Of a stretch of DNA of 13,073 nucleotides, positions 1-6,403 are shown piece by piece. The notes beneath the pieces were generated by a model. The model was given only the letters and a program-made list of their open reading frames with translations. It was not told the origin of the DNA and did no database searches. The first letter of the stretch is position 1; every line of letters starts with the position of its first letter. The DNA is from Vicinamibacterales bacterium (lineage in GTDB: Bacteria > Acidobacteriota > Vicinamibacteria > Vicinamibacterales > UBA8438): the NCBI GenBank assembly GCA_030745255.1, contig JASLOY010000046.1:1-13073 (forward strand), read 5' to 3'. The translations under genes were made by a program, and so were the position numbers.

Positions 1-2
1 AA

Positions 3-941
3 GACGTAGCAGATTGCAGCCGAGCAGAAGCATTGTCGACCGTGCAAGGCAAGGGCGGCGTGTTCAAGGCGACGCTGGGCCTGCAACGTGCCTACGGACG
101 TGAGCGGGTGTTCAACTCGCCGATCGCCGAGGCCAACATCGTCGGCCGTGCCATAGGCATGGCGTTACGAGGACTGAAGCCGGTCGTCGAGATCCAATTC
201 TTCGACTACATCTGGCCAGCCATGATGCAGATCCGGGACGAGCTGACGATGCTGCGCTATCGGTCGAACAACGCCTATTCCTGCCCGCTCGTGATCCGGG
301 CGCCGATTGGTGGATACTTGCGCGGCGGCTCCCTCTACCACAGTCAGTCCGGCGAGAGCATCTTCGCGCACTGCCCCGGTCTGCGCATCGCCTACCCGAG
401 CGACGCCGCCGATGCCGCCGGGCTGCTCCGGTCGGCGATCCGATGCGACGACCCGGTCCTGTTCCTCGAGCACAAGCATCTGTATCGTCAGACCTACAAC
501 AAGGCGACCTACGCCGGCCCGGACCACCAAATTCCATTTGGACGGGCGCGGATCCGAAGAACGGGTACGGATGTCACGGTGATCACTTGGGGCGCCCTCG
601 TGCAACGCACACTGCTGGCGGCCGAGCGCGCTGCCAAGCAGGGCATCAGCGTGATGGTCATCGACCTCCGCACGCTGGCGCCGTACGACTGGTCCGCCAT
701 CGCCGAGGCGGTCTCTCGGACCAGCCGCGTGGTGGTGGCGCATGAGGACCAGGTGACCTGCGGGTTCGGCGCCGAGTTGGCCGCGCGCATCGCCGACGAG
801 CTCTTCGAGTATCTAGATGCACCGGTCAAGCGCGTGGGCGCGCTCGATTGCCCGGTGGCGTATCACCCGGACCTCGAAGAGGCGATTCTGCCGCAGACAG
901 AAGACATCCTGCAGGTCGTCACTGCCGTCAGCGACTACTAG
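3..941 (+). CDS. 2-oxoacid dehydrogenase E1, beta half (5' end outside window)
   Basis: This is the transketolase-like beta part of a thiamine-diphosphate E1 enzyme (branched-chain 2-oxoacid or pyruvate dehydrogenase type), which decarboxylates a 2-oxoacid and passes the acyl group to the lipoyl E2. The frame is open to the window edge. The first visible residues, DVAD, fit the family's GEDVAD motif, so the TTG at 33 is an internal codon and not the start. Visible family signatures are KGGVFKATLGLQ, RVFNSPIAEANIVG, the PVVEIQFFDYIWPA segment, the HSQSGES turn, LFLEHKHLYRQ and, near the C-terminus, HEDQVTCGFGAELAARIADE. About 312 residues are visible and the C-terminus is complete. The sequence style resembles the fused alpha/beta E1 proteins I associate with Acidobacteriota, Bacteroidota and Planctomycetota; this is recall, and a separate beta-subunit gene is equally possible because the 5' part is missing. 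It converges with the next gene with only 9 bp between stops. Confidence 0.92.
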   Translation, partial: DVADCSRAEALSTVQGKGGVFKATLGLQRAYGRERVFNSPIAEANIVGRAIGMALRGLKPVVEIQFFDYIWPAMMQIRDELTMLRYRSNNAYSCPLVIRAPIGGYLRGGSLYHSQSGESIFAHCPGLRIAYPSDAADAAGLLRSAIRCDDPVLFLEHKHLYRQTYNKATYAGPDHQIPFGRARIRRTGTDVTVITWGALVQRTLLAAERAAKQGISVMVIDLRTLAPYDWSAIAEAVSRTSRVVVAHEDQVTCGFGAELAARIADELFEYLDAPVKRVGALDCPVAYHPDLEEAILPQTEDILQVVTAVSDY

Positions 942-950
942 CGTCACATG

Positions 951-2606
951 TCACTCCGGCTCGACGGCGGGCTTGCCCGGAAGACGGCGGGCGCGTGCGA
1001 GGTCCTCGAACACCGGTCTGAGCGCCGGAAACGTGACAAGCAAGGTCTGAAAATCAGATCGGCCGATCGTCAGCACGTCGACGGACGACAGCGCCGTAAG
1101 CGTCGAGTTGCGCGGCACTTCGTCGAGCAACGCGGTCTCACCGAAGTAGTCACCCGGTTCGAGCACGGCGACCCGTTCCGGTGCCTGACCCGGTTGCTCC
1201 CGGCAGACCTCCACACGCCCGCTGCGGATCACATAAAGCTTGTCGCCGAAGTCCCCCTGGCGAACCAGGTGCTCGCCCTCGTGAAAGTGCTCAGCTGCGA
1301 TCGAGCTGGTGCGATCCGTCCTGAGCTGCACGATGTCCTGCCGGAGCACGAGGTCGAGCGCCCAGTCGGTCGCCACCCGCAGCTTCCTGTCGAACCCGGG
1401 TAGCTTCATCAGATACACGGTCCGCCAGAGCCACCAGGCGATCAGGCCAGACAATTTGATTCCGAAAATCTGGGCCACCGCGGACCGGCGCCCCAACGAC
1501 GCCAGCTGTCCGAGCGCGGAGAAGGAAAACGGACTCGGCTCCCCTCCGTCGATCGCGGCGACGATGTTGTCGGCCGCGCACCGGGCCTCCCGGATCGCGT
1601 GCTGCGCTGTCGGAGGGGCTGGACGATTGGTGCGGGGGTCTGTTACCAGCGCGCAATCGCCCAGTGCCCAGACCCCGTCGAGCCCCGGCACCGCCAAGTG
1701 CGGATCGACCGGGAGGCGACCACGCTGCAGCTCTACCCCTAGCGTCTCGAGCAGCGGGTTTGGACCTGACGGCACGGTCGTGATGATCGTCCGGGCAGCC
1801 ACGCGGTCGCCGGTGGAGAGCAGCGCCGCCGAGGCCGTGGCGCCAGCCAACCGCGTCCCAATCCGGATCTCGACACCCCGCCCAGTCAGCAGCCGGTGGG
1901 CAAACCGTCCGAGGCTGGCATCGAGCTCGGGCAGAATCCGATCGCCAGAATGCAGCAGCACCACCTGCAGCTCGGCGGGCTCGAGACCCCGATAGTCGCG
2001 CACGACCTCACGGACGAAATCGTTCAGCTCGGCGCCCAGCTCGACGCCGGAAAAGCCTCCGCCCGCGACGATGAATGTCATCAAGGCCCGCCGGGCATCC
2101 GGGTCCGGCTCGATCGACGCCTCCTCGAGCACGTTCAGCACGTGGTTGCGGACATACAGTGCATCACCGAGTGACTTGAACGGCATCGCATGCTCGCGCA
2201 CTCCGGGCAATGCCCCAAGCGCTGGGATGTTGCCCAGTGCGATCACGAGCTGGTCGAACTCGAGCACCAGCGGTCGTGGCCGTGCGCCGGGTCGCAATGT
2301 CACCGTGCGGGCCGACAGATCAATCCCATCGATCTCCCGTGTGTACAGGCGCGTCCGCGGACACAAACGGCGCAACGGGGCGATGGTGTCGACGAGTCCG
2401 ATGCTCGCCGACACGACCTCGGGGATGAGCGGCTGGAAGACGAGGTAATTGTCGCGGCTGACGAGAGACACCTCAACGTCGTCCCGCCGCTTGAGACGCT
2501 GCTCGAGACGCATCGCCCCGTAGACGCCGGCGAAGCCTCCGCCAAGAATCAAAATCTGTTGTCGGCTCACCAGACTGGGGGTCGGAAACTGGAGGCTCGA
2601 GGCCAC
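951..2606 (-). CDS. NDH-2-like FAD/NAD(P) oxidoreductase fused to a cyclic-nucleotide-binding domain
   Basis: A 551-residue flavoprotein of the type II NADH dehydrogenase superfamily, which moves electrons from NAD(P)H through FAD, usually to quinone, at the inner face of the membrane. The FAD dinucleotide fold is at 17-50 (GGGFAG at 22-27), the NAD(P) fold at 178-215 (GGGFSG at 182-187), and the second FAD motif is WALGDC near 313-318 followed by PPTAQHAIREA. An aromatic stretch near 389-400 (AWWLWRTVYL) fits membrane anchoring in NDH-2 enzymes. Residues about 438-540 form a CRP-type cyclic-nucleotide-binding domain: the phosphate-binding cassette FGETALLDEVPRNST (489-502) keeps the Glu (490) and Arg (499) expected to contact cyclic nucleotide. 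NDH-2 enzymes are usually about 400-450 residues, so the extra length is this domain. The start is GTG, the best available one before the FAD motif. It lies 110 bp downstream of the PEGA/PDZ gene on the same strand, so co-transcription is possible but not shown. The electron acceptor cannot be read from the sequence. Confidence 0.9.
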   Translation of the reverse strand: MASSLQFPTPSLVSRQQILILGGGFAGVYGAMRLEQRLKRRDDVEVSLVSRDNYLVFQPLIPEVVSASIGLVDTIAPLRRLCPRTRLYTREIDGIDLSARTVTLRPGARPRPLVLEFDQLVIALGNIPALGALPGVREHAMPFKSLGDALYVRNHVLNVLEEASIEPDPDARRALMTFIVAGGGFSGVELGAELNDFVREVVRDYRGLEPAELQVVLLHSGDRILPELDASLGRFAHRLLTGRGVEIRIGTRLAGATASAALLSTGDRVAARTIITTVPSGPNPLLETLGVELQRGRLPVDPHLAVPGLDGVWALGDCALVTDPRTNRPAPPTAQHAIREARCAADNIVAAIDGGEPSPFSFSALGQLASLGRRSAVAQIFGIKLSGLIAWWLWRTVYLMKLPGFDRKLRVATDWALDLVLRQDIVQLRTDRTSSIAAEHFHEGEHLVRQGDFGDKLYVIRSGRVEVCREQPGQAPERVAVLEPGDYFGETALLDEVPRNSTLTALSSVDVLTIGRSDFQTLLVTFPALRPVFEDLARARRLPGKPAVEPE

Positions 2607-2663
2607 GGTCCGTCAGCCGATCATCGATAGCCACGCGCCACCGCTGCTGACGAATCGAACAGC

Positions 2664-2703
2664 GAAGCCCTCCGGCTTCTCCTGCCTCCTGACTTCTGAC
2701 TCC
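2664..2703. repeat. Small perfect hairpin and adjacent 7-nt direct repeat in intergenic gap
   Basis: The 110-bp gap between the PEGA/PDZ gene and the flavoprotein gene contains a perfect 6-bp stem with a 4-nt loop (GAAGCC-CTCC-GGCTTC, 2664-2679). Next to it is a short tandem repeat in which CTGACT occurs twice at 7-nt spacing (2689-2694 and 2696-2701). On the minus strand no T-run follows the hairpin, so it is a poor rho-independent terminator and transcription may read through into the flavoprotein gene. Short GAAGTCAG-type intergenic repeats resemble ones I associate with acidobacterial genomes; that is recall, not a search. Confidence 0.4.
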
Positions 2704-2716
2704 CCGAGCAGTCGCC

Positions 2717-4840
2717 CTACGGGAGGCTGTCGAGCGCGCGCTGGGCGAGCGACGCGACCGCAGGGCCGCCGACTGACAGAGTCCCTTCACCAGCGTCCAC
2801 TGCCCGCCGAAACGCTTCACGCGCCTCGTCAAGTTGCCCGATTTCTCTCAGACAGAGCCCCATCAGGTAGTCGACCGTCGCTGCCGACACGCCAGTACCG
2901 TCGGGCAGGGCAACGGCGTCGAGCGTGCTGAAGGCAAGGTCCCAGCTCTCCAGATGCATGTGCGCGATGGCCACGCTGAGCCGTGACGCCGATCGCAGCA
3001 GATCGGTGTCTGCATTCTCGGCGCGCGCCTGCAAATCCAGTAGGACCCTGTTGTAGAGGAGACCGCTGTCGGAGAGCGGAATGGTGTCCGGGACGAGCGC
3101 GACCCGGACTGCCGTCGCGCGGTCGATGCCATCGTCCCCCCGGACATCGAGAGACAGCAGCCCACCCGGCTCGGCGTCTGCCAGGACACGAGCCAGATCG
3201 GAGGCAGACGTGACCGCCGTGCCGGCCGCACCAGCGATCAGGTCGCCAGGTCGAAGCCCGGCCAGCTCACCAACACCGCCGGCCTCGACACGGATGACCG
3301 CCGCGCCCACGACCCCCGCCACGTCAACGACCGACGCATCGATCGTCGTCCGGGCGATCGGTGGCGTGGGTGCCCCCAAGCGACGCTCCGCAGCGGCCCT
3401 TGACCCGACATCACCCATCGCGAGCTGGACGACATCCGGGTGACCGCTATCTTTCGCGAGAAGGAACAGCTCAAAGGCCTCGGGCTCACCGGGCACCGCC
3501 TCGAGCCAGGCCACTCCCTGCGTGTTCAGGCGCTGGGCCCACACGCCAGCCAGATCTCGGCGGCGTATCACGGTGGCATCGTCACCAGACAAACCCACCG
3601 CGAGCCGCTGGTCTTGGGCAGCCGCCTCGAGCTCGCCACGCGTCGGCGCAAAGATCAGCAGACCGCGAGTGGCGCCGAGCGCCGCCTCGACGCGCCTCGC
3701 CAGCTCGTCGGCGTCGGGCCCGCTGGCCCCGGCGACCTCCACAATCGCAAACGCCGGGCGAAGATCGGCGGCGAGCGTGACCGTCGCTCCCGCATCCCAG
3801 GTGCGGCGGTCCACAAACCGCCCGTTTGGCGCGCGCACCTCGATCACATGCTGACCCTCGCACAAGTCCACCAGCTCGGCGGGCGCCAGCCCCCGCGGCT
3901 CACCGTCCACGTAGATCATCGCATCGCGAGCCGTTGTCTCGACCGACACCGCCGCGACCGCCGGGGTCAACTCGAGCGGCGACGTGACCTGGTCGCCAGG
4001 CGGGTTCGCCACGCTGAACTCCGTCTCGTAGGGCACGAAACAGTCGCGCTCGAGCCGCAGCCGGTGCTGCCCCGGCACGAGCTCGTCGACGAGCAACGCC
4101 GCCGACTCGTCTCCGCCGCCAGGTCCGGCCGCGGTGACCCCGCGCAATACGTCGTCGACGAGCACACGTGTGCCATCGGGCACCGTCACGACGCTGAGGG
4201 TACCGCTGATCCGCTCCATCGTCGCGGTCAGCATCGTGAACTCGCCGGCGGTAATCGAGACCCGCCGCGACTCATCCCGGAAACCGGGCTGGCGGATGGC
4301 GAACTCGTGATCCCCCTGAATGAGCTCGATCATCGCCTCGCGCTCCACCTGATAGGTGCGTCCGTCGATCGTCACGACACCGGCTCGCGGCATCGTGATC
4401 ATCAGGATGCCCACGAGACGCCGCTTCACGCCCGTGAAGAGGTCCACGATGCGGGGCGACAGATCGGCGGCGAGCTCGTAGTCGGGCCGAGCCTGGAGCA
4501 GCAGCTCGAAATCTCGCGCCGCCTGTTCCTGATCGTCCAGATTGAAGTGCGCCTGTCCTCGCAGGTCGTATGCCTGCGCCAGCATGCCCAGGTCCGGGTC
4601 TGGCGAGGCGACCATCGCCGCGATCGCCGAATCGAGACGACTCACCACCTGATCGAACTCAAACGCCTCGAGCAGGCGCTGCGCGTCTGCGACGACTGCC
4701 CGACCCGGCACTTGCCCTGCCCGCGCGTGAACAATGCCGGCGCCGGCCAGGGTCGCGACGATGTCGAGCAGCACCGCGGCCAGCGCCAACCGCGCCCCGA
4801 ACGACGGGCCCCGTTCCGGGCTCGCGCTACATCTGCCCAT
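2717..4840 (-). CDS. Exported TPR / triple PEGA-like / PDZ / TPR protein
   Basis: A 707-residue protein predicted to be exported: a hydrophobic segment at about 15-37 followed by VHARA (37-41) looks like a signal peptide or N-terminal anchor. In order: TPR-like helices (50-135); three PEGA-like beta domains at about 143-210, 213-293 and 296-368 (with TIDG, VLVDD and MIYVDGEPRG turns); an unrecognised alpha/beta region (365-500); a PDZ-like domain (about 508-570, core LAGLRPGDLI at 527-535); and C-terminal TPR-like helices (595-705). No enzyme motif is visible. PEGA and PDZ domains are commonly found in envelope proteins, so a scaffold or sensor role is likely. The frame is open up to 4993, but that extension lies inside the upstream gene and has arginine- and serine-rich composition unlike a real N-terminus. 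The ATG at 4838-4840 has a good AGGA site and sits 7 bp after the upstream stop. Last gene of the phosphatase/kinase operon; exact function unknown. Confidence 0.82.
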   Translation of the reverse strand: MGRCSASPERGPSFGARLALAAVLLDIVATLAGAGIVHARAGQVPGRAVVADAQRLLEAFEFDQVVSRLDSAIAAMVASPDPDLGMLAQAYDLRGQAHFNLDDQEQAARDFELLLQARPDYELAADLSPRIVDLFTGVKRRLVGILMITMPRAGVVTIDGRTYQVEREAMIELIQGDHEFAIRQPGFRDESRRVSITAGEFTMLTATMERISGTLSVVTVPDGTRVLVDDVLRGVTAAGPGGGDESAALLVDELVPGQHRLRLERDCFVPYETEFSVANPPGDQVTSPLELTPAVAAVSVETTARDAMIYVDGEPRGLAPAELVDLCEGQHVIEVRAPNGRFVDRRTWDAGATVTLAADLRPAFAIVEVAGASGPDADELARRVEAALGATRGLLIFAPTRGELEAAAQDQRLAVGLSGDDATVIRRRDLAGVWAQRLNTQGVAWLEAVPGEPEAFELFLLAKDSGHPDVVQLAMGDVGSRAAAERRLGAPTPPIARTTIDASVVDVAGVVGAAVIRVEAGGVGELAGLRPGDLIAGAAGTAVTSASDLARVLADAEPGGLLSLDVRGDDGIDRATAVRVALVPDTIPLSDSGLLYNRVLLDLQARAENADTDLLRSASRLSVAIAHMHLESWDLAFSTLDAVALPDGTGVSAATVDYLMGLCLREIGQLDEAREAFRRAVDAGEGTLSVGGPAVASLAQRALDSLP

Positions 4841-4845
4841 GCTGG

Positions 4846-4849
4846 TCCT
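4846..4849 (-). promoter_or_regulatory. Ribosome binding site setting the start of the PEGA/PDZ gene
   Basis: On the minus strand the sequence TAGGACCAGC runs directly into ATG. AGGA lies 5 nt before the start and overlaps the TAG stop of the upstream TPR/propeller gene, which suggests translational coupling. This site is the main reason to reject the longer open frame that begins near 4993. Confidence 0.6.
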
Positions 4850-6350
4850 ACTGATAATGAACGATCTGCTCTTCGTCGTCGTCGGCAATGAAGAGACTAC
4901 CAAACCGGTCGAGCGCGAACGCTGTGATCTTCCGTGGCTTGCCCGGCGTGATCTCCGGCGCAAATTGCCGAAGCAGCTGACGGTCACGTCCAAAGATGAA
5001 CACCTGTCGCTCGTCGACTACATAGAGGTGCCCGAACACATCGAACGCGACGTCGAGCGGCTCGTCGATCTCGTAGCTCGACCCCTTTCTAGGGATTTCA
5101 CCCAGCTCTCGACCCTCGGCCATCAGTCGGACCCGGTTGCCGCGGTCCACGACGGCAATCAGATCGTTGGGCCCGATGGCCAGCCGCTTCACTCGACCCG
5201 GCACGAAGACGCCGCGATAGTCGCCGATAGCCGAGAAACGATGGATCTCTCGCTCGTCCCCGTCCATGATCAGCCAGTCGCCGGCAGCCGTCACACCGGC
5301 CGCATCGATCTCGCGCAGCTCTTTCGGTTGCTGACCGGGTCGGGGCAGGGCCAGCTGGAGGGGCGGCGCTTCGCGCGCCGTCAAAGTGCCCCGGATGATC
5401 GCCGTCACGACACCGCGACGATCCAGCACCAGACCGCGTGGCCGACCCCCGGTCGGGGCCCGAGCCGCCGCCGTCGTGTCAGTCGCCGACACCCCGGCAT
5501 CGGTGGCGAAGAACACCTGTCCCTCGCGATTGACCAGCAACTCGTCGATCCGAGGCGACCGCGCGGTGCTGAACGGCTCGCCGACGATCGTGAACGTGCG
5601 CTCAGGTGGCCGGATATACAAGCGATAGAGAATGGTGATCCGCTCCAGCGCGGTCTCCGCCTCTGGCGTGTCCGGCCAGCGGTCCCGGACCCCCTGGAGT
5701 TCTGCCATCGCCGCAACCGGTTCCCCGGTGGCCGCCCGCAGCACCGCGGAACCGAGACTGGCGCGTGCCGCCCACACCGTGGCCGCATGTTCGGCCGTCA
5801 CGCGTCCATATGCGTCGAGCGCCTCGCCGAACCGCCCCGCGTAACGATGCGCCTCGCCGGTGAAAAACAGCGCCTGAGGAACGACCGGGGCATCCGGCCA
5901 CAGCCCAAGCCCCCGCTGCAATTGGGCGAGCGCCGCATCGAGATTCTCACTCGTGTGGCCACGTGCCACGTCGGCGCGCGCCAGCACGATGTAGGCCTCG
6001 GGCGCCGCGTCCTGGCGCGAGTAGGCGGCATCGTCGACGATTCGACCGGCGTACTCCGCCGCCCGATCCGGATCCTCGATGACCTCGAGATGGTAGCGGG
6101 CGATCTCGAGGAGCGCGTTGTCAGCTACCGGGCTCAACGGATATAGCTCGACGACCGCCTCGAAATCTGTCAGCGCTTCGGAATACTGCCCGTCCCGGGC
6201 AAAATTCAGACCCGTCTGGAAGCGACGCGCGGCCAGCTCGTCGCCTTGCAGTTGGGCCGCCGCAGCGCCACACGGAGCGATGAGCACGCCGAGCGCCAGC
6301 CCCACGCTAGACGCCGCGATGCGTGAAACCAGTCGAGCGTCCATTGTCAT
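4848..6350 (-). CDS. Exported TPR protein with C-terminal NHL/beta-propeller-like repeats
   Basis: A 500-residue protein with a signal peptide: charged N-terminus, hydrophobic run at about 11-25, and a probable cleavage after AAA near 30-32. Residues about 38-245 are TPR/tol-pal-like helical repeats (examples: FARDGQYSEALTDFEAVVELYP, then repeats with RFGEALDAYGRV and MAELQGVRDRWPDTPEA). Residues about 255-500 have repeated short beta motifs ending in phrases such as LLVNREGQVFFATD, DWLIMDGDEREIHRFS, DLIAVVDRGNRVRLM, DVFGHLYVVDERQVFIF and DRFGSLFIADDDEEQIVHY. That pattern is typical of NHL or six-bladed propeller proteins. No catalytic residues are recognised, so a protein-protein interaction or sensing role outside the cytoplasm is inferred. 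ATG at 6348-6350 is used; a second ATG lies two codons in, and neither has a strong ribosome site. It lies 53 bp after the kinase gene and 7 bp before the PEGA/PDZ gene, in the same operon. Confidence 0.85.
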   Translation of the reverse strand: MTMDARLVSRIAASSVGLALGVLIAPCGAAAAQLQGDELAARRFQTGLNFARDGQYSEALTDFEAVVELYPLSPVADNALLEIARYHLEVIEDPDRAAEYAGRIVDDAAYSRQDAAPEAYIVLARADVARGHTSENLDAALAQLQRGLGLWPDAPVVPQALFFTGEAHRYAGRFGEALDAYGRVTAEHAATVWAARASLGSAVLRAATGEPVAAMAELQGVRDRWPDTPEAETALERITILYRLYIRPPERTFTIVGEPFSTARSPRIDELLVNREGQVFFATDAGVSATDTTAAARAPTGGRPRGLVLDRRGVVTAIIRGTLTAREAPPLQLALPRPGQQPKELREIDAAGVTAAGDWLIMDGDEREIHRFSAIGDYRGVFVPGRVKRLAIGPNDLIAVVDRGNRVRLMAEGRELGEIPRKGSSYEIDEPLDVAFDVFGHLYVVDERQVFIFGRDRQLLRQFAPEITPGKPRKITAFALDRFGSLFIADDDEEQIVHYQ

Positions 6351-6403
6351 GACACAGAGGCTACACGCAACCGTCTGTCGCTGTCAGGCACAGTCTGGCT
6401 CCG

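Noticed and set aside
33..35. TTG as the start of the E1 beta gene
   Set aside because: The frame is open upstream and the residues before it (DVAD) continue the family's conserved GEDVAD motif, so the gene is cut by the window edge.
4841..4993. 51-codon upstream extension of the PEGA/PDZ gene
   Set aside because: It lies inside the TPR/propeller gene, is Arg/Ser-rich, and would hide the signal peptide; the ATG at 4838-4840 has a good ribosome site.
3440..6146. Long plus-strand open frames (about 480 and 470 codons) opposite the PEGA/PDZ and TPR/propeller genes
   Set aside because: They are rich in Arg, His and Pro, have no recognisable domain, overlap each other, and mirror the codon pattern of well-supported minus-strand genes. 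Long antisense frames are expected in GC-rich DNA.
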